From Arthrobacter sp. NicSoilB4 (GTDB lineage: Bacteria; Actinomycetota; Actinomycetes; Actinomycetales; Micrococcaceae), in assembly GCF_019977335.1 (NCBI RefSeq), contig NZ_AP024653.1:1054001-1118000 (forward strand): a stretch of 64,000 nucleotides of DNA, written 5' to 3'. Positions 8,426 to 16,446 of this stretch are shown piece by piece (positions within the stretch are counted from its first letter, which is position 1; each line of letters opens with the position of its first letter). The notes beneath the pieces were generated by a model that searched no databases, had not been told where the DNA came from, and was given only the letters and a program-made list of their open reading frames with translations. Position numbers and translations under genes: made by a program.

Positions 8426-10619
8426 CGGCGGCTCTTCTCCGCGCGTGCCCGAGGCTTCCAATGCCTTGGGCACAGAGCCCTCTGCCTATCTCCGGCAGCA
8501 CGCCGGAAACCCCGTGCACTGGCGGCCGTTCGGTGACGAGGCATTTGCGTTCGCCACGGCCCGCGACGTGCCGGTATTCCTCTCGATCGGCTACGCGGCG
8601 TGCCACTGGTGCCACGTTATGGCCCATGAATCCTTCGAAGACCGGGACACGGCAGACTTCCTGAACGCCAACTTCGTGGCCGTGAAGGTGGACCGTGAGG
8701 AGCGCCCCGACGTCGACGCCGCCTACATGGCCGCCACGCAGGCGCTCAGCGGAGAAGGCGGCTGGCCAATGTCAGTCTTCCTGCTGCCCGACGGGCGGGC
8801 CTTCTACGCCGGCACCTACTATCCGCCCCGGCCGATGCCGGGCAGGCCTTCCTTCCGCCAGGTGCTGGAGGCCGTGGCCGACGCGTGGCACGAACGCCGC
8901 GGCGCCGTGGAGGAGAACGCCGAAACCCTCGCCCGGGGCCTCGCCGCTTCGCTGCCCGGCGCCGCCGTTTACCTGGACGGCGTGCCGGAACCGCTCGATC
9001 CGGCCCTGCCCGGGGAAGCCGTGTACGCGCTGTCGGCCGACGAAGACGCGGCGTATGGCGGCCTCGGCGGCGCGCCGAAATTCCCGCCGTCGGCCGTCCT
9101 GGAATTCCTGATCCGGCACGCCGCGGTTCCCGCGCCCGGGGGCCCCACGCCGGGGTTTGACGCCGGGACCCCGGCTCAGGCCCGCAGCCTGGCGGGCCGG
9201 ACGCTCGCGGCGATGTCCCGCTCGGCCCTGTTCGACCAGCTCGACGGCGGCTTCGCCCGCTATTCCGTGACCCGCGACTGGTCGGTGCCGCACTTCGAGA
9301 AAATGCTCTACGACAACGCCCAGCTGCTCCGGGTCTATGTCCACTGGGTCCGGCTGGGCGGCACACCCGGGTACCCGGCCGCGGAGGCCGCCGACGTCGC
9401 CGCCCGCACTGCCGGCTGGCTGCTCGCATCGCTGGGGCTGGGCTCGGCCGACGCCGGAGACGGCGGGCTTTCCGGGCCGCTTCCCGAGGCCCTGGCCTCG
9501 TCCCTCGACGCCGACACTGTCGTGGACGGTGTCCACGCCGAGGGTGCCAGCTACCTGTGGACCCCGGCAGCCCTGGCGGACGTCCTCGGCGAGGGCGACG
9601 GCGCCGCCGTCGCCCGCCTGATGAACGTTGGCCCCCGCGGTACGGTGTCCGCCGACGGCTCCCCGCTGCACCCCGGCAGGGGGCTCAGTGCCGGCGAAGC
9701 GGAACTGTGGCAGCGGGTCCGGCCGCTGCTGCTCGCCGCGCGCTCGCGCCGGCCGCAGCCTGCCCGGGACGACAAGGTGGTGGCCGGCTGGAACGGACTG
9801 GCCGTCGCCGCCCTGGCCGAGGCCGGGGCCGTGCTCGGACAGCCCCGACTCGCGGCCGCGGCCGGGCGCATCGCGCAATACCTGGAGCGGGTGCACTGGA
9901 GGCCCGGTGCCAACGGCCCAGGCACGCTGATGCGGGTCTCCCATGACGGCGTGGCCCGGGGAATCGGCGGGCTCCTGGAGGATTACGCCTTCTGTGCCGA
10001 GGGCCTGATCGCGCTCTACGCCGCCTCCGGTCGTACCCGATGGTACCGGCTGGCAGAGGACATCCTGGCGGCGGCCTGCGCGCGGTTCGCCGCGGACGGC
10101 ACGCTCCAGGACACCGCGGGGGAGTCGGAACAGGTCGCCAACGCCCTGGGCGGACGGCCGCCGCTGAATCCGTTCGACGATGCCACCCCGAGCGGAGCCG
10201 CCGCCTTCGCCGGAGCACTGCTGTCCTGCTCGGCCCTGTCCGGCTCAACCGAATACCGCGCCCTCGCCGGCAGCATCCTCGCACTGCTTCCGCCCTTGGC
10301 TACCCGCGTGCCGCGGGCGGCGGGCTGGCTGCTCGCGACGGCGCAGGCCGCGCTCGCGGGACCGGTGGAGGCCGCCGTCGTCGGGCCGGACACGCCGGAA
10401 CGGGCCGCGTTGCACCTCGAGCTGCTGCGCTCCCCGAGCCCCGGGATGGTGATCGCCGTGCAGCCGGACGCGGACGAGCAGGGTCCGCCCCTGCTGCGCG
10501 GACGGCAGGCGGCCCAAGACGGCTCGCCGCTGGTCTTCCTGTGCCGGGGCATGGTCTGCGGCCTTCCTGTGGGTTCTGCCGGGGCAGTGCGCGAGCGCCT
10601 CAACAGCATGGCGGGATGA
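8403..10619 (+). CDS. Thioredoxin-domain protein of the YyaL/SSP411 family (DUF255)
   Basis: 738-residue cytoplasmic protein. The N-terminal thioredoxin-like domain (about 20-190) carries NPVHWRPFGDEAF and the CHWC redox motif (67-70, in GYAACHWCHVMAHESF). The remainder is an (alpha/alpha)6-barrel resembling six-hairpin glycosidases, with HFEKMLYDNAQLL and DDKVVAGWNGLAVAALAEAG as hallmarks. The family (bacterial YyaL, human SPATA20) has no settled function; redox or sugar-binding roles have been proposed. The start is uncertain: the ATG at 8403 overlaps the upstream gene by 23 bp and has a weak SD, while a GTG at 8445 avoids the overlap. Homologous order exists in M. tuberculosis (Rv1084). 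Confidence 0.88.
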   Translation: MQGPEAADGGSSPRVPEASNALGTEPSAYLRQHAGNPVHWRPFGDEAFAFATARDVPVFLSIGYAACHWCHVMAHESFEDRDTADFLNANFVAVKVDREERPDVDAAYMAATQALSGEGGWPMSVFLLPDGRAFYAGTYYPPRPMPGRPSFRQVLEAVADAWHERRGAVEENAETLARGLAASLPGAAVYLDGVPEPLDPALPGEAVYALSADEDAAYGGLGGAPKFPPSAVLEFLIRHAAVPAPGGPTPGFDAGTPAQARSLAGRTLAAMSRSALFDQLDGGFARYSVTRDWSVPHFEKMLYDNAQLLRVYVHWVRLGGTPGYPAAEAADVAARTAGWLLASLGLGSADAGDGGLSGPLPEALASSLDADTVVDGVHAEGASYLWTPAALADVLGEGDGAAVARLMNVGPRGTVSADGSPLHPGRGLSAGEAELWQRVRPLLLAARSRRPQPARDDKVVAGWNGLAVAALAEAGAVLGQPRLAAAAGRIAQYLERVHWRPGANGPGTLMRVSHDGVARGIGGLLEDYAFCAEGLIALYAASGRTRWYRLAEDILAAACARFAADGTLQDTAGESEQVANALGGRPPLNPFDDATPSGAAAFAGALLSCSALSGSTEYRALAGSILALLPPLATRVPRAAGWLLATAQAALAGPVEAAVVGPDTPERAALHLELLRSPSPGMVIAVQPDADEQGPPLLRGRQAAQDGSPLVFLCRGMVCGLPVGSAGAVRERLNSMAG

Positions 10620-10647
10620 ACGGTCTGTCGAACTCATCGGCCCCGGA

Positions 10648-11205
10648 TCAGGGACTGCTACCGATCGCCCTGGCCACCTCGCTCAGGTCGTTGTTCAGTT
10701 GGTGATCGAGACCGGGCAGCCGGTGCAACAGCGCCTGCGGGATCGCCTCTGCATACAGGTCCGCGTGCGACGGCGGGACGGTCTCGTCCCGGAGGCCGTG
10801 GAACACGTGAACCGCCACACCGTGCGGAAGCCGCGTTCCGAGGTTCTGTGGCAACTCGAACTCGGCGCTGGGCCAGCCGCCCGGGCCGACGAATGGGGCG
10901 GCGATCAGCACGATCGCCGCCAGCGAGCACTCTGGGGGCTGCTCCGCTAGAGCCTGGATGAGGATTGTCGCCCCCACCGAATGGCCCACCACCACGGCGC
11001 CGTCCGGCAACTCCGCCAGTTCGCGCCGGACGGCAGCGCTCCACGCAACCTGGATCGGGTCGTCTTCGCCGGGCATCCGCGGGTACCGGAGCTCGTACCC
11101 GTCCCCAAGCGCCCGCAGCAGGCTTTCAACCAGCTTGTTGTCCCAATGGTCGTGCGTGCCCGCGCCACCGCCCTGGATGAACAGGATCTGCCGGGCCATT
11201 GGCAC
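10648..11205 (-). CDS. Small alpha/beta hydrolase (RBBP9/YdeN-like serine hydrolase)
   Basis: 185-residue alpha/beta hydrolase with the nucleophile elbow GHSVG (74-78, Ser76), a probable acid in GLRDETVP and a catalytic His in GLDHQL near the C-terminus. Short length, the N-terminal FIQGGGAGTHDHWD and the lack of a lid domain resemble the RBBP9/YdeN group. The substrate is unknown. The GTG at 11205 is preferred because AGGAGG lies 6 bp upstream; an ATG two codons later is the alternative. It converges with the thioredoxin-domain gene (28-bp gap) and diverges from the HAD gene. Confidence 0.83.
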   Translation of the reverse strand: MPMARQILFIQGGGAGTHDHWDNKLVESLLRALGDGYELRYPRMPGEDDPIQVAWSAAVRRELAELPDGAVVVGHSVGATILIQALAEQPPECSLAAIVLIAAPFVGPGGWPSAEFELPQNLGTRLPHGVAVHVFHGLRDETVPPSHADLYAEAIPQALLHRLPGLDHQLNNDLSEVARAIGSSP

Positions 11206-11317
11206 GGTGGGCCTCCTTTGTGCGGCGTGGCTCCATTTCAACACCCGGAGCCCGCCTGCCTCAACCCCCGCGGGCGTCGCAGCTTTGTCAACGACTGCGG
11301 CTGGCTACACTGGCGGA

Positions 11318-11986
11318 ATGACTCCCCACCCTTTCGAACTCGTGGTCTTCGACTGCGACGGCGTTCTTGTCGATTCCGAGGTCATCTCAGTACGCGTGGA
11401 CCAGCTGGTGCTCGCCGACCTCGGCTGGGAACTGGAGCTGGACGAAATCGTGGAGCGCTTTGTCGGCAGGAGCGAGGCCCACTTCGTCGCCACGGTCGAA
11501 GAGCAGCTGGGCCTCGAACTGGGAGAGGACTGGGACCGGAAATACGAGTCCTGGTACCGCACGGCGTTTGAGCGCGAGCTCGTGGCGGTCGAGGGCATTG
11601 TGGAGGCACTGGATGAACTCCGGCTCCCGCACTGCGTGGCCTCCAGCGGGACCCATGCCAAGATGCGGCGGACCCTCGGTCAGACCGGGCTGTGGCACCG
11701 CTTCGAGGGCCGGATCTTCAGTGCGACGGAAGTCGCCAACGGCAAGCCGGCCCCGGATCTGTTCCTGCACGCCGCCGGGACGCTCGGCACCGCGCCGGAG
11801 CGGTGCGCCGTCGTCGAGGACAGTGCCCACGGCGTCCAGGCTGCCCGGTCGGCCGGGATGCACGTCTTCGCGTACGCCGGCGGGGTGACCCCGGCGGAGC
11901 GGCTGGAAGGACCCGGGACCACGGTGTTCTCCGACATGCGGCAGCTGCCGGCACTCATCGGGACCGGGCGGCCCTCGCTCCCTTAA
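11318..11986 (+). CDS. HAD-superfamily phosphatase (beta-phosphoglucomutase/GPH-like)
   Basis: 222-residue subfamily IA HAD hydrolase. Motif I is DCDGVLVDSE with nucleophile Asp12 and general acid Asp14. Motif II is the SSGTHAKM segment, motif III the Lys in NGKPAPD, and motif IV VVEDSAHGVQAA. A helical cap domain lies between motifs I and II (about 20-85). The sequence is close to sugar-phosphate phosphatases such as YfbT and YniC or beta-phosphoglucomutases, but the substrate cannot be assigned. The ATG at 11318 follows GGCGG and gives the family-typical start TPHPFELVVFDCDG. Confidence 0.85.
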   Translation: MTPHPFELVVFDCDGVLVDSEVISVRVDQLVLADLGWELELDEIVERFVGRSEAHFVATVEEQLGLELGEDWDRKYESWYRTAFERELVAVEGIVEALDELRLPHCVASSGTHAKMRRTLGQTGLWHRFEGRIFSATEVANGKPAPDLFLHAAGTLGTAPERCAVVEDSAHGVQAARSAGMHVFAYAGGVTPAERLEGPGTTVFSDMRQLPALIGTGRPSLP

Positions 11987-12005
11987 GCCGGCCCCGACGC
12001 CGGAC

Positions 12006-12092
12006 GTTCCCCACCTTTGGCGTCGGCGCCCGGCGCGTCCGGCGCAGGAGCCGGTGTGCCGCGGCAGTAGCTGGCTCAAAAGTGGGGAGAAC
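12006..12092. other. Imperfect long inverted repeat in a convergent gap
   Basis: The 143-bp gap between the converging HAD and hemolysin III genes is bounded by TTCCCCACCTTT (12006-12017) and a near-complement, AAAAGTGGGGAGAAC (12078-12092), about 60 bp apart. The interior is GC-rich. It may act as a long bidirectional terminator stem or be a remnant of a small repeat. No T-tract is present. Confidence 0.35.
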
Positions 12093-12129
12093 CCGCGCGG
12101 GCGTGCCGCATTGCCGGGTCTTGGCCGGG

Positions 12130-12852
12130 TCAGCCCAGGACGGCGATGCAGATCGCGATGTAGTGCGCGGCGAACGCGAAGACCGTCAAGGCGTGGAACA
12201 GCTCATGGAAACCGAAGTGTGAGTAGCTGATGTTCGGCTTCTTGAGGGCATAGAAGACCGCGCCGGTGATGTAAAGGGCGCCGCCGACGCAGATCAGCAC
12301 CGCCGAGGCCACATTGGCGGCGAAGAAATCCGGCAGGTAGAACAAGGCGCCGCAGCCCAGGGCGATGTAGATCGGCACATAGAGCCAGCGCGGCGCGTCG
12401 GTCCACAGCAGCCGGAACAGCACCCCGAGGATCGCCCCGGACCAGATCACCCACAACAGCAGCTCGGCCTTTGGCCGGTCCAGGAGCGCCCAGGCCAGCG
12501 GAGTGTAGCTTCCCGCGATCACCAGCATGATGTTTGTGTGGTCCAGCCGCTTCAGTACGATCTTGACGCCCGGGGACCAGTTCCCGCGGTGGTAGATGGC
12601 GCTGATGCCGAACAGCAGCACGCCGGTGAGAGCATAGACGGCGCACGCGATCTTCAGGTCCGGCGTCGGGGCCAGCAGCACGAGCACCAGGCCGGCGGCC
12701 AGGGCCAGCGGGGCAGTCACAGTGTGGATCCAGCCCCGCCACTTCGGCTTGATCATCAGGAGCTCGGCCAGCCGGACCGCAGCGTCGTCGAGCGGGCCGG
12801 TTACGCGGTCCGCAGGCTGCTCCGGCCGGGGCTCGGGGGTGTTGCTTTCCAT
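12130..12852 (-). CDS. Hemolysin III family membrane protein (PAQR/YqfA-like)
   Basis: 240-residue protein with seven predicted transmembrane helices. Family signatures are the zinc-site residues in GISAIYHRGNW (about 101-111), HTNIMLVIAGSYTP (about 123-136) and the C-terminal HFGFHELFHALTVFAFAAHY. The PAQR superfamily includes bacterial hemolysin III and eukaryotic progestin/adiponectin receptors; the Ser, His and Asp residues suggest hydrolase-like chemistry, but the bacterial function is unsettled. The ATG at 12852 is chosen because upstream sequence in frame lacks homology. It is divergent from the Z-isoprenyl diphosphate synthase, as in Rv1085c-Rv1086. Confidence 0.9.
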   Translation of the reverse strand: MESNTPEPRPEQPADRVTGPLDDAAVRLAELLMIKPKWRGWIHTVTAPLALAAGLVLVLLAPTPDLKIACAVYALTGVLLFGISAIYHRGNWSPGVKIVLKRLDHTNIMLVIAGSYTPLAWALLDRPKAELLLWVIWSGAILGVLFRLLWTDAPRWLYVPIYIALGCGALFYLPDFFAANVASAVLICVGGALYITGAVFYALKKPNISYSHFGFHELFHALTVFAFAAHYIAICIAVLG

Positions 12853-12880
12853 GCCGCAATAATAACCTACGGTCCAGTAA

Positions 12881-12896
12881 GTTACCCGCTGGTAAC
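12881..12896. promoter_or_regulatory. Candidate operator GTTACC-N4-GGTAAC
   Basis: A perfect 6-bp inverted repeat with a 4-bp spacer lies in the 139-bp divergent region between hemolysin III and the isoprenyl synthase, 28 bp from the hemolysin III start. The form TTACC-N4-GGTAA is common for TetR-type dimer sites. Which regulator binds is unknown. Confidence 0.4.
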
Positions 12897-12991
12897 AACG
12901 GTTGGCGGGCAAAAACGTATCGTCCTTGCGTCGTGCCGCGTCCTCCGGCGGGTAGCCTAGGATGTGCACTGCTGTCGTACAAGGAAGCCAG

Positions 12992-13765
12992 GTGAATCTC
13001 CGGATGGAAATGCCCGGGTTCCTCTATGGCTTCTACGAGCGCAAGCTCCAGCGGTCCCTGGACCCCGAGCGCATCCCCCGGCACATCGGTGTCATGGTGG
13101 ACGGCAACCGCCGCTGGGCCCGGCAGTTCAACGCCCCTACCAGCCAGGGCCACCAGGCGGGGGCCGACAAGATCCACGAGTTCCTTGGCTGGTGCCAGGA
13201 ACTCGGCGTCAAGGTGGTCACCCTGTACATGCTGTCCACGGACAACATGAACCGCTCGGGCGAAGAGCTCGACCTGCTGATGGGCATCATCGCCAACACC
13301 CTGGACCGGCTGGACGAGGACGCCGAAATCTCGGTCCATGCCATGGGCGCCCCGGAACTGCTGCCGGACTATCTGGCAGCACGGCTCAACCGGCTCACGG
13401 CCCGCACGCCGGCGCGTGAGAAACTGCACGTCAACGTCGCCGTCGGCTACGGCGGCCGCCGTGAGATCGTCGACGCCGTCCGCGAACTGCTGCACGACGC
13501 CGTCGCCCGCGGTTCGGACATCGGGAAACTGGCCGATGAGCTGAGCGTCGACGACATCTCACGTTTCCTTTACACCCGCGGCCAGCCCGATCCGGACCTC
13601 GTGATCCGCACTTCCGGGGAACAGCGGCTCTCCGGCTTCCTGATGTGGCAAAGCGCTTACAGCGAGTTCTATTTCTGCGAAGCCCTCTGGCCCGCGTTCC
13701 GGAAAGTGGACTTCCTCCGGGCCCTCCGCGACTACGCCGGCAGGCAACGCCGCTACGGCTCCTGA
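12992..13765 (+). CDS. Z-isoprenyl diphosphate synthase (cis-prenyltransferase, UppS family)
   Basis: Adds isopentenyl units in cis configuration to an allylic diphosphate, providing prenyl carriers for cell-wall synthesis. The 257-residue protein has the catalytic Asp in MVDGNRRWA (Asp37) and the C-terminal signature LVIRTSGEQRLSGF followed by WQSAYSEFYF. The neighbourhood (beside hemolysin III, near phoH) is that of M. tuberculosis Rv1086, a short-chain Z-farnesyl diphosphate synthase. This copy might therefore make a short product rather than undecaprenyl diphosphate; chain length cannot be read from sequence alone. The GTG at 12992 has AAGGA 6 bp upstream; an ATG at 12962 lacks an SD. Confidence 0.88.
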   Translation: MNLRMEMPGFLYGFYERKLQRSLDPERIPRHIGVMVDGNRRWARQFNAPTSQGHQAGADKIHEFLGWCQELGVKVVTLYMLSTDNMNRSGEELDLLMGIIANTLDRLDEDAEISVHAMGAPELLPDYLAARLNRLTARTPAREKLHVNVAVGYGGRREIVDAVRELLHDAVARGSDIGKLADELSVDDISRFLYTRGQPDPDLVIRTSGEQRLSGFLMWQSAYSEFYFCEALWPAFRKVDFLRALRDYAGRQRRYGS

Positions 13766-13891
13766 ACCGTTATTTGGTGTTCACGCAATGGCAACAAGAA
13801 TCGCCGAAAAATTGGCACGGAAACACCATGCACCGGACGTACGTTAATCCCATCAGCAGGCAAACCGCCGGCTGATCGGGGAGGCCAGTAC

Positions 13892-13963
13892 ATGGAGCGG
13901 AAGTTCGCACCGGGTGTATGGGAGGCCGCGTCCGGCCTCCAGGCCGAGCCGCCTCACCAATAA
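13892..13963 (+). CDS. Possible 23-codon leader ORF upstream of phoH
   Basis: A short ORF, beginning [12 protein letters not shown], lies in the 233-bp gap before phoH. It has an unusually strong Shine-Dalgarno (GGGGAGG at 13878-13884, 7 bp from the ATG), better than the one in front of phoH itself, and stops 35 bp before the chosen phoH start. Mycobacterial phoH2 is preceded by a small antitoxin ORF (PhoAT); this peptide is much shorter and no homology could be tested. It could instead be a translated leader peptide controlling phoH. Expression is unproven. Confidence 0.3.
   Translation: MERKFAPGVWEAASGLQAEPPHQ
13920..13940 (+). promoter_or_regulatory. Hairpin that can alternate with sequestration of the leader Shine-Dalgarno
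   Basis: GGAGGCC (13921-13927) pairs with GGCCTCC (13934-13940) across a 6-nt loop inside the small ORF. The same GGCCTCC is also complementary to GGAGGCC at 13880-13886, which is the Shine-Dalgarno of the small ORF. Two mutually exclusive structures are therefore possible, as in attenuators. This is seen by inspection only; no folding energy was calculated. Confidence 0.35.
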
Positions 13964-13998
13964 CAATTCCGGGCATGCGTCCCGGGGCTGGAGTCGAT

Positions 13999-15441
13999 GT
14001 GGCTATTTCTGAACAACTGCCCGACGTCGTGACCGACCAGGGACAGAAAGCTACCTCTCGCGCCAAGCGAGCCACCTCAAAGACCGGTGCAGCGTCCAGT
14101 GACGCTGCGGCCGGTCTTGCTGTTTCCGGGGAAGGGACAGCAAGCAAGGAACCGGCCCGGAGCTTCGTGATCGACACCTCGGTGCTGCTCTCGGACCCGC
14201 GGGCCCTGCTGCGGTTCGCGGAGCATGAAGTCATCCTGCCGATCGTCGTCATCACCGAACTCGAAGGCAAGCGGCACGACCCCGAGCTGGGCTATTTCGC
14301 CCGCAAGGCGCTCCGGCTCCTCGATGACCTGCGGGTCGAGCACAATGGGCTCGACCGGCCCATCCCGCTCGGCCACGACGGCGGCACCCTCAGGGTGGAG
14401 CTGAACCACATCTCCGCCGAGGTGCTCCCGGCCGGCTTCCGCGGCGGGGACAACGACAGCCGGATCCTCGCCGTCGCCAAGAACCTCGCCAACGAGGGCC
14501 GCGACGTCACGGTGGTATCCAAGGACCTACCGATGCGCGTCAAGGCCTCGGCCATGGGGCTACAGGCCGACGAGTACCGCAACGAACTCGTCAAGGACTC
14601 GGGCTGGACCGGCGTCGCGGAAATCGACGCGAGCGAGGAGGAAGTCGCCACGCTCTACGGCCACGAACCGGTCTTCATCCCCGAGGCTGCCGAGCTGCCG
14701 ACGAACACCGGACTGGTGATCCTCTCGCAGCGGGGATCCGCCCTGGGCCGGGTGGGCGCCGACAAGCAGGTCCGCCTCGTCAAGGGTGACCGGGACGTGT
14801 TCGGGCTGCACGGGCGTTCGGCCGAACAGCGGCTGGCGATCGACCTGCTGATGGACCCATCCGTGGGCATCGTGTCCCTCGGCGGGCGTGCGGGCACGGG
14901 CAAGTCCGCCCTGGCCCTCTGCGCGGGCCTGGAGGCCGTCCTGGAGCGCCGGGAGCACCGCAAGGTGATCGTGTTCCGGCCGCTCTACGCCGTGGGCGGC
15001 CAGGAACTCGGCTACCTGCCGGGTTCCGAGGCGGAGAAAATGAACCCCTGGGCGCAGGCCGTCTTCGACACCCTCGGCGCCCTGGTCAGCCAGGAGGTTG
15101 TTGAGGAGGTCATGGACCGCGGCATGCTCGAGGTGATGCCCCTGACCCACATCCGCGGACGTTCCCTGCATGATGCCTTCGTGATCGTGGACGAGGCCCA
15201 GTCGCTCGAGAAGAACGTCCTGCTCACGGTCATGAGCCGGATCGGGCAGAACTCCAAGATCGTCCTGACCCACGACGTCGCCCAGCGCGACAACCTCCGG
15301 GTCGGCCGGCACGACGGTGTTGCCGCCGTCGTCGAGACGCTCAAGGGCCACCCGCTCTTCGGCCACGTGACCCTCACCCGGTCGGAGCGCTCGCCGATTG
15401 CTGCTTTGGTCACGGATCTGCTGGAGGGGGCGGAGATCTAA
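13999..15441 (+). CDS. PhoH2-type protein: PIN ribonuclease fused to PhoH ATPase
   Basis: Protein of about 480 residues. The N-terminal PIN domain starts at [19 protein letters not shown] with catalytic acidic residues in [12 protein letters not shown] and [11 protein letters not shown]. The C-terminal PhoH helicase/ATPase domain has Walker [10 protein letters not shown], Walker [10 protein letters not shown] and the [11 protein letters not shown] sensor segment. In mycobacteria PhoH2 is a sequence-specific RNA helicase and RNase encoded with a small antitoxin. About 55 Ala/Thr/Lys-rich residues precede the PIN domain. The start is uncertain: the GTG at 13999 has GGAG 5 bp upstream, and an in-frame ATG lies at 13975. 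It follows the isoprenyl synthase by 233 bp and the region recalls Rv1095. Confidence 0.92.
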   Translation: MAISEQLPDVVTDQGQKATSRAKRATSKTGAASSDAAAGLAVSGEGTASKEPARSFVIDTSVLLSDPRALLRFAEHEVILPIVVITELEGKRHDPELGYFARKALRLLDDLRVEHNGLDRPIPLGHDGGTLRVELNHISAEVLPAGFRGGDNDSRILAVAKNLANEGRDVTVVSKDLPMRVKASAMGLQADEYRNELVKDSGWTGVAEIDASEEEVATLYGHEPVFIPEAAELPTNTGLVILSQRGSALGRVGADKQVRLVKGDRDVFGLHGRSAEQRLAIDLLMDPSVGIVSLGGRAGTGKSALALCAGLEAVLERREHRKVIVFRPLYAVGGQELGYLPGSEAEKMNPWAQAVFDTLGALVSQEVVEEVMDRGMLEVMPLTHIRGRSLHDAFVIVDEAQSLEKNVLLTVMSRIGQNSKIVLTHDVAQRDNLRVGRHDGVAAVVETLKGHPLFGHVTLTRSERSPIAALVTDLLEGAEI

Positions 15442-15478
15442 GGCCGCGTTGCATTTCGGTCGGCTTTTCGAGGGGCCT

Positions 15479-15595
15479 TGGTCGGGTTCGCCGGGTCACG
15501 GCCCTTCGCCGTTGTGCCGTGGTCGGGTTCGCCGGGCCGCGGCCCTTCGCCGTTTTGACGTGGTCGGGTTCGCCGGGCCACCGCCCCTTCGCCGT
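15479..15595. repeat. Three tandem copies of a 35-bp motif at 41-bp period
   Basis: Near-identical copies start at 15479, 15520 and 15561. Each begins TGGTCGGGTTCGCCGGG and ends with a CCCTTCGCCGT segment; the two spacings are exactly 41 bp. They occupy the 306-bp gap between the converging phoH and GNAT genes. No gene is seen in this gap. The third copy runs directly into the dispersed repeat that follows. Confidence 0.8.
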
Positions 15596-15669
15596 CGCTT
15601 AGACACGTCCCAGCGGCCCCGACGGTCGCTGGGCGACCTTTGGGGGCCGATGGGCCGCGATGCGCTCCT
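15584..15669 (+). repeat. Dispersed hairpin repeat, copy A
   Basis: Shares three blocks with sequences near 63.2 kb: GTCGCTTAGACACG, CGGTCGCTGGGCGACCT and GCCGCGATGCGCTCCT, in the same order and with similar spacing. GGTCGC-TGG-GCGACC is a perfect 6-bp hairpin. Intergenic, between convergent genes. Possibly a REP/BIME-like element of this lineage. Confidence 0.7.
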
Positions 15670-15747
15670 ACGCGAACGTGCCGCGACCCGGCTCGTTCTC
15701 GACTCACCGGCGCGGGGCGCCGTCGCCCCGCTTTGGGGGCGATGTTG

Positions 15748-16398
15748 CTAGCCCTGGATGCCCAGGAATTTCGCCGTTGCTTCGTGGCCTTCGACCTGCA
15801 GGTTCCAGTCGGGGCGCTTGAAAGTCGCGGGGGTGAGGCGGACGTTTTGGACTTCCTGGCGCTTGCCGCCCCAGTTCGTGCGGGTGACGCCGTTCAGTTC
15901 GTAGCCGAGGGAACGGGAGACACCGAGGGACTGCTGGTTCCAGGCTGCCGCCTCGGATTCCGCGACTTCAGCACCGAGCCAATCGAAGGCATAGAGGGCG
16001 ACGGCGGCGCGCATCTCCTTGCCGAATCCCCGGCCGTGCACGCTCTGCCGGAGCCAGGAGCCCGTGCTGACCGTTTTCAGGGTGGCAAAGTCCTTGGCCG
16101 CGACGTCCTGGCAGCCGATGAACTCGCCGTCGTGCCAGATGCCCAGCAGCAGCGTCCACTCCTCCGGCGACATGGTCCCGCGGCACCGCCAATACCACTG
16201 TGCCATGTTGGGGCCGAGCTCCCCGGTAGGGGCCTCCGCCCACGGTCTGCTGAAGGGGCTGCGGCCGGGTTCGTGGATCCCGCTCAGTGCCGCCTGCGCC
16301 GCTGCGGGGATCTCCTCGTCGCGGATGGGCCGCAGCACCAGGCGGGGCGTGGTCAGGGTGAGGCCGAAGGGCGGCCAGTAGGGGACGAGCTCAGTCAT
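15748..16398 (-). CDS. GNAT family N-acetyltransferase (RimJ/RimL-like)
   Basis: 216-residue acetyltransferase. The N-terminal LTTPRLVLRPIRDEEIPAAA is typical of the RimJ/RimL group; the acetyl-CoA loop appears as SVHGRGFGKEMRAAVALYAF (Q/R-x-x-G-x-G/A, about 117-136), followed by AAWNQQSLGVSRSLGYELNG, the usual beta5-alpha4 segment with N-x-x-S. It transfers an acetyl group from acetyl-CoA to an amine, probably a protein N-terminus or a small metabolite; the substrate is unknown. It starts 48 bp from the stop of the next minus-strand gene and both may be one unit. Confidence 0.85.
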   Translation of the reverse strand: MTELVPYWPPFGLTLTTPRLVLRPIRDEEIPAAAQAALSGIHEPGRSPFSRPWAEAPTGELGPNMAQWYWRCRGTMSPEEWTLLLGIWHDGEFIGCQDVAAKDFATLKTVSTGSWLRQSVHGRGFGKEMRAAVALYAFDWLGAEVAESEAAAWNQQSLGVSRSLGYELNGVTRTNWGGKRQEVQNVRLTPATFKRPDWNLQVEGHEATAKFLGIQG

Positions 16399-16446
16399 CC
16401 GGGAAGCGTAGCCCAGGGCGGAACTTCCAGCGAGTCACACGCGCGC

